From JBOGEN01 sp050743265 (GTDB lineage: Bacteria > Actinomycetota > Actinomycetes > JBOGEN01), in the NCBI GenBank assembly GCA_050743265.1, contig JBOGEN010000141.1, forward strand, positions 1 to 6,287: a stretch of DNA of 6,287 nt, written 5' to 3'. How positions within the stretch are numbered: the first letter of the stretch is position 1; every line of letters starts with the position of its first letter. This document shows, in pieces, positions 1 to 5,678 of the stretch. A model generated the notes under the pieces. It searched no databases. It had not been told where the DNA came from and saw only the letters and a list, made by a program, of their open reading frames with translations. The translations under genes and the position numbers were made by a program.

Positions 1-66
1 ACAACCCACAACAGGCCACAGCACCCATGACACGGGAACCAAAAAAGGCACTAACCATAGACACGC

Positions 67-81
67 TGTTGAGTTCTCAAA
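67..81 (-). promoter_or_regulatory. boxA antitermination element of the rrn leader
   Basis: The minus strand reads TTTGAGAACTCAACA, flanked by GGTTC upstream and GCGTGT downstream. This matches the boxA of actinobacterial rRNA leaders (mycobacterial form TTTGAGAACTCAATA). In RNA it is bound by NusB-NusE to make RNA polymerase resistant to Rho during rRNA synthesis. It lies about 50-60 bases downstream of the second promoter. This element fixes both the identity and the direction of the operon. Confidence 0.88.
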
Positions 82-134
82 GAACCACCACACACCAAAA
101 CCCAGAACAAACCAGATCTCGGGATGGCTTCCCA

Positions 135-164
135 AAGTTATCGCCCGGCTCTGCGCTCGGTCAA
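135..164 (-). promoter_or_regulatory. rrn promoter P2 (proximal)
   Basis: On the minus strand a -35 hexamer TTGACC (164-159) is followed by an 18-bp spacer and a -10 hexamer TAACTT (140-135), giving a start near 128. This is a good housekeeping-sigma promoter, and its position ahead of boxA is that expected for an rrn operon. The -35 hexamer sits inside a perfect 9-bp inverted repeat (155-175). Confidence 0.72.
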
Positions 165-175
165 ACTGACCGAGC
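155..175. repeat. perfect inverted repeat over the P2 -35 box
   Basis: The arms GCTCGGTCA (155-163) and TGACCGAGC (167-175) are exact reverse complements separated by 3 bases. The right-hand arm, as read on the minus strand, contains most of the TTGACC -35 hexamer. It could be an operator for a dimeric regulator or a hairpin in the transcript from P1. The symmetry is plain in the sequence; its function is inferred. Confidence 0.6.
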
Positions 176-238
176 CGACCCGAGCGATGACCACACGAAG
201 ACACGGCCGAGGCCGTCGTTCCTCGCGGGGACCTGCCT

Positions 239-268
239 ACTCTAGCGGACCTCCTCCGTACGCGCCAA
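239..268 (-). promoter_or_regulatory. rrn promoter P1 (distal)
   Basis: On the minus strand a -35-like TTGGCG (268-263) is followed by an 18-bp spacer and a -10 hexamer TAGAGT (244-239), giving a start near 232. The spacer length equals that of P2, and tandem promoters are usual for rrn operons. The -35 is less canonical than that of P2. It overlaps a small dyad, CGCGC-CAA-GCGCG (261-273). Confidence 0.65.
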
Positions 269-273
269 GCGCG
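261..273. repeat. short inverted repeat over the P1 -35 box
   Basis: CGCGC (261-265) and GCGCG (269-273) are reverse complements with a 3-base centre. This is the same geometry (3-base loop, overlap with the -35 box) as the longer dyad at P2. In GC-rich DNA 5-bp arms can arise by chance, so the parallel with P2 is the only reason to list it. Confidence 0.4.
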
Positions 274-347
274 TTGCCCGGGCGTGTACGCGGCGTCACC
301 GTGAGCAGAAGCGGGACGCTAGCACACCGACCGCCACCGTCGGCCAA

Positions 348-385
348 GCCGGCAGCGCTCCGGTACGCCGGCAGCGGACCGGACG
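348..385. repeat. imperfect 19-bp direct repeat with possible hairpin after the DUF6912 gene
   Basis: GCCGGCAGCG occurs at 348-357 and again at 367-376; aligned as 19-bp units, 14 of 19 positions match. Within it TCCGGT (359-364) and ACCGGA (378-383) could pair as a 6-bp stem with a 13-base loop, just past the DUF6912 stop codon on the minus strand. A terminator for the lipid operon would be expected here, but there is no T-tract, so a terminator call would be weak. Otherwise 274-390 shows nothing recognisable. Confidence 0.3.
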
Positions 386-390
386 ACGCC

Positions 391-882
391 CTACCGCGCC
401 CCGAGCAAGGCGTCGAGCTCCTGAACGGCGTACCAGGCGAGCTCGTGGGACTGCGCGTCCTCGAGAGCGCTGACCGCGTCAGGTTCACCGGCCTCGGCAC
501 GCGCCAGCGCCTCCACGGCGGCGGCCACGTCTCCCTCGGCCTCGTGGCCGTCCACGTGGAGCGCGGCGACCCGGCGGAGCGGGACCGCCGTCGCCACCCG
601 CACCGCGGCCCGACCGGATCCCGGCTCTGCGGTCACCGCGTCGTCGGGGACATCGGCCGCGAGGACGATGCGCCGGCGTCCGCCCCCGGCAGGCAGCAAC
701 CGCAGTGAGACCCCGGCCGCCTCGGTCAACGCCACGTACTCGAGCTCCTCGAGGTCCGCCACGGCGTACCACTCCCGCAGCCCGGGGGTCACGGCGCACC
801 CGTACAACGGCGGCGGCCCCACCTCGGCGGACGCGCGGAGGGACTCCAGCCCACCGAAGGTGGACGGCAGGTAGACCCGCAT
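391..882 (-). CDS. DUF6912 family protein (conserved actinobacterial, function unknown)
   Basis: The product has 163 residues and no signal peptide or membrane segment, so it is probably a small cytosolic protein. It begins MRVYLPST and carries the features I associate with DUF6912: VTPGLREWY (31-39), the acidic EELEYVALTEAA stretch (45-56) leading into an RLLPAGGGRRR turn, and a C-terminal HELAWYAVQELDALL helix (146-160). Length is normal for the family. The ATG shares one base with the stop of the upstream patatin gene (TGATG, 880-884), and GGAGG at 893-897 lies 10 bases before it, so translation is very likely coupled. It is the last gene of the three-gene operon and ends 391 bases from the left edge, just upstream of the rrn promoters. 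No biochemical role is known to me. From memory Rv3231c of M. tuberculosis may be its counterpart, but I could not check this. Confidence 0.88.
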   Translation of the reverse strand: MRVYLPSTFGGLESLRASAEVGPPPLYGCAVTPGLREWYAVADLEELEYVALTEAAGVSLRLLPAGGGRRRIVLAADVPDDAVTAEPGSGRAAVRVATAVPLRRVAALHVDGHEAEGDVAAAVEALARAEAGEPDAVSALEDAQSHELAWYAVQELDALLGAR

Positions 883-1853
883 CAGCTGACGTCCTCCAAC
901 GGCGACCGCCGCAGCGCGGACACGCTCGTACGCAGCGACGTCTCCAGCACCTGGGTGCGCCGGCGGGGGTCCATGAGGTTCGCACCGATCGCGGAGAGGT
1001 CCTCAGGCCCGGGACCGACCATCGTGACGTCGGTGCCGGACGCGCGGACGAGCTCGGCCTCCCGCAAGAGGCGGCGCGTCACCCGGCGACGCCACCTACG
1101 CTCCAGCCGGGCGACGACGGAGTCCGGTCGGTCGTAGCGGAACGAGGCCATCGGGGCCAGCACGTACACCTCGTCGAGCCCGAGACCTGAGAGCAGGTCG
1201 AGCGAGGTGGACGACCAGGTCCCGCCGTCGACGTACCTGCGGCCGGCGATGTCGACCGGGGCGTACCAGCCAGGGACGGAACAGGACGCCATGACCGCCT
1301 CGGACAGGTGGGCGCCGGGTGCGCCGTCCTGCCCGAACACGACACGGTGGCCCCCGTCGTAATCGAGCGCCACGACCCACAGCGACGGGTGCGGCGACCA
1401 GGGCCCGGCCGGCGTGACGGCATGGACGAGTCGGCCGATCGGCTTGAGCGAGCCGCGCCCGGCCGGGAGCATGGCGTACAGGGCGGCGAGCGGCGGGGTA
1501 CTGCGGGGGTGCAGCGCGGTACGGACGAGCAGACCGCGGCTGCCGATGCCCAGCCGGGGACGGGGTGGCAACGGACCGTTGGCGTCGTGGTCGTACACCA
1601 GGTGGGTCTCCCCCTCCACGACCACGCCCTGCTGGTGGTGGAGGAGCGCGTCAGGGGTGAGGCCGGACCCCAGCAGGGTGGCCAGCACCGAGCCGGCGGA
1701 GGTCCCCACGAGGACCTCCACGGTCCCCGGGTCGAAGCCCTCGACCTCCTCGAGGGCTTTGAGCGCGCCGATCGTCCACGCAGCGCCGAGCACGCCTCCG
1801 GCGCCGAGGACGAGGCCTCGGCGGGGTGGGCGACCTGCCCGGCCGCGGCTCAC
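882..1853 (-). CDS. patatin-like phospholipase / acyl hydrolase
   Basis: This 323-residue protein has a patatin fold with a Ser-Asp catalytic dyad. After a basic N-terminus it shows the glycine-rich oxyanion loop GLVLGAGGVLGAAW (13-26), the nucleophile elbow G-T-S-A-G (50-54, Ser52), the SEAVMASCSVPG segment (184-195) and the catalytic Asp209 in VDGG. All key residues are present, so it should be an active lipid acyl hydrolase; whether it acts on phospholipid, triacylglycerol or another ester cannot be read. There is no signal peptide, so action in the cytosol or at the inner membrane face is likely. I chose the GTG at 1853 because it makes a 4-nt GTGA overlap with the upstream stop and has GGAGA at 1861-1865, eight bases from it. 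A GTG at 1895 would add 14 residues but lacks a ribosome site and overlaps the acyltransferase by 46 bp. The C-terminal third is Arg-rich and less conserved. Confidence 0.92.
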   Translation of the reverse strand: MSRGRAGRPPRRGLVLGAGGVLGAAWTIGALKALEEVEGFDPGTVEVLVGTSAGSVLATLLGSGLTPDALLHHQQGVVVEGETHLVYDHDANGPLPPRPRLGIGSRGLLVRTALHPRSTPPLAALYAMLPAGRGSLKPIGRLVHAVTPAGPWSPHPSLWVVALDYDGGHRVVFGQDGAPGAHLSEAVMASCSVPGWYAPVDIAGRRYVDGGTWSSTSLDLLSGLGLDEVYVLAPMASFRYDRPDSVVARLERRWRRRVTRRLLREAELVRASGTDVTMVGPGPEDLSAIGANLMDPRRRTQVLETSLRTSVSALRRSPLEDVS

Positions 1854-3250
1854 CGGACCGTCTCCACCAGCTCGGCCAGGGCGTCTCCGAGACACTGTGC
1901 GAGCACGTCGACGTCGGCCATGGCGTCCCTGTCGGCGTTGAGCCCGAAGAACACGCCGCCGTTGTACGACGTGACGCCGATGCTCACGGCCTGGCCCTTG
2001 GCCAGCGGCACGACCGGGTACGCGGTGAGCATCTCCGCGCCGCCTGCGTACAGCGGGAACTGCGGGCCGGGCACGTTCGTCACGACGAGGTTGAACATGC
2101 GGCGCGACAAGGTGCTCCCCACCCTGGCGCCGAGGCCGTGCAGCGTCGGGGGTGCGAAGCCGGACAGGGAGACGAGCGCGTCCGCCCCGACGGCCTGGCC
2201 GGTCTCCTTGTGCGCCCGCATCGCGTACGAGGCCTGGTGGAGCCGGACGACCGGGTTGGGCTCGCCGACCGGCAGGCGCACGAGGTACGAGGAGACCCGG
2301 TTGCCGAGGGCTCCCCCACCCTCGCCGTCCTCGTCGTCGCGCACGCTCACGGGCACCATCGCCCGTACGGCGGTCTTCGTCGTGACGGCCTCACCACGGG
2401 TGAGGAACCACGCCCTCAGCGCTCCGGCCACGACCGCCAGCAGGACGTCGTTGACGGTGCCGCCGTGGGTCTTGCGCACCCGCTTGTAGTCGTCGAGATC
2501 GGTCCGCAGGGTGGCGTAGCGGCGCTGCTCGGAGACTCGGGCGTTGAGCGGCGTGTCCGGCGCCGGGGCCGCCGCCGTACGAACGGCGTCGAGGATGCCC
2601 CCGGCCGCGCCGGCGAGCTTGCCCGCCGATGTCCGGAGGTCCGTCACCCCCGTACGCAGCGTGTCGAGGACCGCGCTCGGGCGCCTCACCGCGTCCGAGA
2701 CCGCACCGGTGAGCAGCTCGGCCCACGACGGCTCCGGCGACGCCTGCCAGGTGTGCACCGGCTGCGCCTGCGGTGTGGGTGTCGCGTCCAGGATCACAGT
2801 GCCGATGTCGACGGCACCTACGCCGTCCACCATCGCGTGGTGGGTCTTGCCGATCAGGGCGAAGCAGCCGTCCGCGAGGCCCTCGACGAGGTACATCTCC
2901 CACAGCGGGCGACTGCGGTCGAGCCGCCGGCTCATGAGGCGGGCCACCAGCTCGCGCAGCTGCTCCTCCGTGCCCGGCCGGGGCAGCGCGGAGCGCCGTA
3001 CGTGGTAGCTGACGTCGAACTCGGGGTCGTCCACCCAGACCGGGTTCGCCACGTGCCCGGGCACCCAGCGCACCTTCTGGCGGTAGCGGGGCACGTACGC
3101 GATCCGGGCGCGGACGAGGTCGACGAGCGCGTCGTGGTCGAAGCCCTCGTCCGGAGGGCGGAACACCGCCACGCTCCCCACGTGCATGGGCGTCGTGGCG
3201 TCCTCGAAGTAGAGGAAGGACACGTCGAGCGGGCTGAGCCGGTCCGGCAT
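1850..3250 (-). CDS. WS/DGAT-type wax ester synthase / diacylglycerol O-acyltransferase
   Basis: This 466-residue protein transfers an acyl group from acyl-CoA to diacylglycerol or a long-chain alcohol, making storage triacylglycerol or wax ester at the inner membrane. It opens with the family's typical RLSPLDVSFLYFED (4-17). The catalytic motif HHAMVDG (137-143; second His and Asp in HHxxxDG) is intact, preceded by PLWEMYLVEGL (115-125). The C-terminal half carries GGTVNDVLLA (263-272), RAMVPVSVR (296-304), GNRVSSYLVRLP (316-327) and TNVPGP (391-396). Full length and complete. The ATG at 3250 fits the family's start; the frame continues upstream without a usable start codon nearby. Its ribosome site is poor, and an out-of-frame ATG lies 8 bases upstream (3258). 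It is first in the operon with the patatin gene, and its promoter region holds the 22-bp repeat array. M. tuberculosis Tgs proteins are family members; the lipid product here is unknown. Confidence 0.94.
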   Translation of the reverse strand: MPDRLSPLDVSFLYFEDATTPMHVGSVAVFRPPDEGFDHDALVDLVRARIAYVPRYRQKVRWVPGHVANPVWVDDPEFDVSYHVRRSALPRPGTEEQLRELVARLMSRRLDRSRPLWEMYLVEGLADGCFALIGKTHHAMVDGVGAVDIGTVILDATPTPQAQPVHTWQASPEPSWAELLTGAVSDAVRRPSAVLDTLRTGVTDLRTSAGKLAGAAGGILDAVRTAAAPAPDTPLNARVSEQRRYATLRTDLDDYKRVRKTHGGTVNDVLLAVVAGALRAWFLTRGEAVTTKTAVRAMVPVSVRDDEDGEGGGALGNRVSSYLVRLPVGEPNPVVRLHQASYAMRAHKETGQAVGADALVSLSGFAPPTLHGLGARVGSTLSRRMFNLVVTNVPGPQFPLYAGGAEMLTAYPVVPLAKGQAVSIGVTSYNGGVFFGLNADRDAMADVDVLAQCLGDALAELVETVR

Positions 3251-3299
3251 CTGCTCATGGTCGCACGCGTCACGGCCCCCCGGTGGCAGGTCGGGCGCG

Positions 3300-3409
3300 A
3301 GGTAGCGTGACGTCGCCGACCGCCACATCTCCGGTCCCCCACTGCCACCCGTCCGGTGGCCGACGGCCACCCGTCCGGTCGCCGACGGCCACCCCTCGCA
3401 GGAGCCGTT
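3300..3409. repeat. 22-bp tandem repeat array in the divergent intergenic region
   Basis: Units begin at 3322, 3344, 3366 and 3388 with an exact 22-bp period. Units 3344-3365 and 3366-3387 match at 21 of 22 positions; 3322-3343 matches at about 15 of 22. The unit at 3388 keeps only its first half (GCCACCC), and the stretch 3300-3321 keeps only its second half (GTCGCCGAC). Unit junctions form dyads: GGTGGCC-GAC-GGCCACC (3355-3371) is perfect, and GGTCGCC-GAC-GGCCACC (3377-3393) has one mismatch. A 22-bp step is about two helical turns, so the sites would lie on one face of the DNA. Located 50 bp from the acyltransferase ATG and about 40-130 bp from the membrane-protein start, the array is a plausible operator cluster. 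The period is not a multiple of three, which argues against coding. The repeat is seen; the role is inferred. Confidence 0.7.
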
Positions 3410-3450
3410 CTGGTGCGTTCCGTCCCGTCCCCGCACGCCGTGGGCACGAC

Positions 3451-4809
3451 GTGCTGACGGCTGACGGCCTCGTCCTCGCCCACGGGATCGGAGGGCGGCA
3501 GGACCTCCCCGTGCCGTTCTCGTACGCCCTCGTGGGGGCGGTCGCCGCGCTGGTGGTCTCGTTCGTGGCGCTGGGGCTGCTCTGGCGTACGCCCCGGCTG
3601 GACGGCCCCCGCGCCGGGCGACCGCTCCCGCTCGGGGTGCAGCGCGTCGTCGACTCGGCACCCTTCGCCTGGTCCGTCCGGCTCGTCGGGCTTGCCGCGA
3701 CCGGGTTCGTCGCGGTCGCGGCGCTGTTCGGCCCTGACCTGGCGACGAACCCCACGGCGTCCGTGGTGTACGTGCTCTTCTGGGTTGGCCTCGTCCCCGC
3801 CTCGCTGCTGCTGGGCCCGGTGTGGCGGCTGCTCAACCCGTTGCGCACCCTGCACCTGCTGCTCGCCACGGCGACGCGGGCCTCACCGGAGCAGGGACTG
3901 CGTGCGCTGCCGTACGGGCTGGGCCTCTGGCCTTCGGCCCTGGCCCTGCTCACGTTCGGCTGGCTCGAGCTGGTGTCCTCCGACCCGTCCACGCTGCCGG
4001 TGATGCGCACGTACTTCGGCGCGTACGCCGGGGTGATGCTCGTGGGTGCCGCGCTGTACGGCTCCCGGTGGTTCGACCGCGCGGACGGGCTCGAGGTCCT
4101 CTCCACGCTCGTCGGGCGGCTCAGCCCGTTCGGCCGGCGCGAGGACGGACGCCTCGTCATCCGCTCCCCGCTGCAGGGGCTGGACACGCAGCCGCAGGTC
4201 CCAGGGCTCGTCGCCGTCGTGACGGTGATGTTGGGCACGACCGCGTACGACGGGCTGTCGAACTCGCCCTGGTGGATCGGCGTCATGCAGGACGAGACGC
4301 TCGGCGGGCCCGTGCTCACCGGGACCGTGGGGCTGGTCGGGACTGTGGCCGCCTTCGGTGCCGCCTACCTGGCCGCCACGCTCGCGGCGGCACGGATGGG
4401 CGAGGCGAGCAGCCTGTCCGGCTCGTGGGCGGGGTCCGTGCTCGCACCCCGTGCGTTCGCCCACTCGGTCGTGCCCATCGTCGTGGGGTACGTGGTCGCG
4501 CACTACTTCTCGCTGTTCGTCTTCGAGGGCCAGCGCACCGTCATCCTGCTCTCTGACCCTCTGGTCACCGGTGCCGACCTGTTCGGCACCGCCGAGCGGG
4601 GGGTGGACTTCGGGGTGGTCTCCGCCGGGGCGATCGCCGTCGTCCAGGTGCTCGGCGTCGTCGTCGGGCACGTGCTCGGGGTCGTCTCGGCGCACGACCG
4701 CGCCGTCCGGCTCTTCCCGCGCCGCCAGGCGCTCGCGGGGCAGATCCCCTTGCTGCTGCTCATGGTCGCGTTCACGCTGGCCGGGCTGGTGCTGCTGTTC
4801 GCGGGCTGA
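3451..4809 (+). CDS. polytopic membrane protein ('fenitrothion hydrolase'-like family)
   Basis: This 452-residue integral membrane protein has about nine or ten hydrophobic segments (near 22-44, 74-94, 103-123, 152-175, 188-204, 251-264, 289-312, 336-356, 385-412, 431-451). It starts with HGIGGRQDLPVPF (11-23), a signature I associate with actinobacterial proteins labelled fenitrothion hydrolase, a name transferred from a pesticide-degrading strain; the natural function is unknown. Other likely conserved parts are PVWRLLNPLRTL (123-134), ADGLEVLSTLVGRLSPFG (211-228), TTAYDGLSNSPWW (263-275), and a helix with H338, H351 and YFSLFVFEGQ (352-361) that could bind a metal or substrate. It contains no Cys and no Lys. 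The GTG at 3451 puts the conserved start ten residues in; no clear ribosome site precedes it, and the frame stays open up to 3283 through the repeats, so the start is uncertain. Divergent from the acyltransferase and convergent with the HAD gene 61 bp downstream; I saw no terminator hairpin in that gap. Confidence 0.85.
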   Translation: MLTADGLVLAHGIGGRQDLPVPFSYALVGAVAALVVSFVALGLLWRTPRLDGPRAGRPLPLGVQRVVDSAPFAWSVRLVGLAATGFVAVAALFGPDLATNPTASVVYVLFWVGLVPASLLLGPVWRLLNPLRTLHLLLATATRASPEQGLRALPYGLGLWPSALALLTFGWLELVSSDPSTLPVMRTYFGAYAGVMLVGAALYGSRWFDRADGLEVLSTLVGRLSPFGRREDGRLVIRSPLQGLDTQPQVPGLVAVVTVMLGTTAYDGLSNSPWWIGVMQDETLGGPVLTGTVGLVGTVAAFGAAYLAATLAAARMGEASSLSGSWAGSVLAPRAFAHSVVPIVVGYVVAHYFSLFVFEGQRTVILLSDPLVTGADLFGTAERGVDFGVVSAGAIAVVQVLGVVVGHVLGVVSAHDRAVRLFPRRQALAGQIPLLLLMVAFTLAGLVLLFAG

Positions 4810-4870
4810 GCGGGCGCGCCGTCTGTGCCGTCGCAGCTGGGCCGGAGGACGACCAGAGGAATCCCCGCCG

Positions 4871-5536
4871 TCAGGCGCGCAGCGGTACGTCGAAGAGCAC
4901 CTCGAGCTCGGCGACGGTCGTGTCCTGGTCGACGTGGTGGACGCCGACCATGCCGACGCCCCCGGCAGCGCGGACGTTCACCGCGACGTCGTCGACGAAC
5001 ACGCAGCGCGCCGGCGCCACCCCCAGCCGCTCCGCGACAAGGTGGAAGATCTCGGGCTCGGGCTTGCGCATCCCGACCTCGTCGGAGATGACGACCACGT
5101 CGAAGAGGGAGTCCCAGGCCTCGCGCGGGTACGTGTTGCCCCACGAGTTGGACAGCAGGGCCGTGCGCAGCCCCGCGCCCCGGGCACGCCGGACGACGTC
5201 GTTCATCGCCGGAACCTGGGCGAAGCAGGCGAACATCCGCTCGAGCAGCCCGGCCGGGGACACTGCCGAGCCGTCCCGGTGGCGGAGCCGCCCGGCGAGC
5301 TGCTCCTCGAAGTGCTGGACGTGCATCTCGCCCCGCTCCAGCGCGTGCACGGGGTTGAGCCGGGCCTCCGCCGCGTACGCCGGACCGAGCCACGTCCGGA
5401 CAGCGGCCAGGTAGCCGTCGAAGTCGATGTCGTCCCTGGCGCACCACTCGCGGGTGGCGTCCTCGAGCGCGGTGGTGAGGACGCCGCCCCAGTCGACGAC
5501 GAGCGCGGCGAGTCCGGTGTGTCGCGTACCACCCAT
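4871..5536 (-). CDS. HAD-superfamily hydrolase (subfamily IA-like)
   Basis: This soluble protein has 221 residues and the four HAD motifs in order: motif I VVDWGGVLT (13-21, nucleophile Asp15), motif II LLSNSWG (127-133, Ser129), motif III MRKPEPEIF (156-164, Lys158) and motif IV VFVDDVAVNV (179-188, Asp182/Asp183). The helical cap of subfamily I lies between motifs I and II. The usual DxD of phosphatases is DxG here (Gly17), as in other 'DxGGVL' members, so the +2 general acid is missing and the substrate is hard to guess; phosphatase or dehalogenase-type chemistry are both possible. The ATG at 5536 was chosen because AGGA lies 10 bases upstream (5547-5550). A GTG at 5554 would add six residues but has no ribosome site. 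The gene stands alone on its strand, divergent from the Rv3235-family gene. Confidence 0.9.
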   Translation of the reverse strand: MGGTRHTGLAALVVDWGGVLTTALEDATREWCARDDIDFDGYLAAVRTWLGPAYAAEARLNPVHALERGEMHVQHFEEQLAGRLRHRDGSAVSPAGLLERMFACFAQVPAMNDVVRRARGAGLRTALLSNSWGNTYPREAWDSLFDVVVISDEVGMRKPEPEIFHLVAERLGVAPARCVFVDDVAVNVRAAGGVGMVGVHHVDQDTTVAELEVLFDVPLRA

Positions 5537-5607
5537 GCCGACATTGTCCTGCACCGATCCGAGTCACGGACCGATGACGCTTTGACCGGTTTCGTCCTCA
5601 CTGCCCG

Positions 5608-5617
5608 CAAGATCTTG
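5608..5617. repeat. 10-bp palindrome over a -35 box
   Basis: CAAGATCTTG is a perfect palindrome in the 142-bp gap between the divergent HAD and Rv3235-family genes. Its last three bases form the start of the TTGACC -35 hexamer of the plus-strand promoter, so a bound protein would compete with RNA polymerase. It is AT-rich relative to its surroundings. A chance occurrence cannot be excluded. Confidence 0.35.
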
Positions 5618-5643
5618 ACCACGCAGCGGGGCCCCTGTACGAA
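5615..5643 (+). promoter_or_regulatory. candidate promoter of the Rv3235-family gene
   Basis: A -35 hexamer TTGACC (5615-5620), a 17-bp spacer and a -10-like TACGAA (5638-5643) precede the gene, predicting a start near 5650 and a leader of about 30 bases. The -35 is good; the -10 lacks the terminal T. A second TTGACC (5582-5587) has no well-spaced -10. Confidence 0.45.
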
Positions 5644-5678
5644 GGCGTGGCCATTTGTCCGATATCCGTGAGGTGACC

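Larger units (their letters stand above)
1..232 (-). other. rRNA operon leader (5' end of rrn transcript; 16S gene lies beyond base 1)
   Basis: Read on the minus strand, this stretch runs from two tandem promoters through a boxA antitermination site and continues off the left edge. It is T/G-rich on that strand, unlike the coding DNA around it, with a T6 run near 43-48. No 16S sequence (for example the conserved start of the mature rRNA) is visible, so the gene begins left of base 1. The expected start of the longest transcript is about 232, six to seven bases past the upstream -10. The short plus-strand reading frames across it have no family resemblance and overlap the boxA, so I treat the region as non-coding. 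The identification rests mainly on boxA plus the promoters. Confidence 0.85.

Noticed and set aside
1..60. 5' end of 16S rRNA
   Set aside because: Expected to the left from the leader, but no conserved 16S sequence is visible within the window.
27..708. Plus-strand frames in the rrn leader and across the DUF6912 gene
   Set aside because: They run through the boxA and rrn promoters or antisense to DUF6912, with no recognisable protein features.
1308..3310. Long plus-strand frames (1308-2489 and 1826-3310)
   Set aside because: They lie antisense to the acyltransferase and patatin genes, which have intact catalytic motifs. The translations are compositionally biased antisense reads.
3322..3409. 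CRISPR array
   Set aside because: The repeats are contiguous 22-bp units with no unique spacers and no cas genes nearby.
2932..3855. 307-codon minus-strand frame spanning the intergenic repeats
   Set aside because: It crosses a non-coding repeat array, overlaps a convincing plus-strand gene and is in the wrong frame for the acyltransferase.
3270..4319. 349-codon minus-strand frame opposite the membrane protein
   Set aside because: It is Ser/Thr/Arg-rich low-complexity sequence with no family resemblance. The plus strand gives coherent transmembrane helices and recognised motifs, so this is a shadow.
4810..4870. Bidirectional terminator between the convergent genes
   Set aside because: I looked for a stable stem with a T-tract in this 61-bp gap and found none convincing.
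4358..5671. 437-codon plus-strand frame across the membrane protein end and the HAD gene
   Set aside because: It is a frame-shifted and antisense read of two well-supported genes, very rich in Arg, Ser and Pro.
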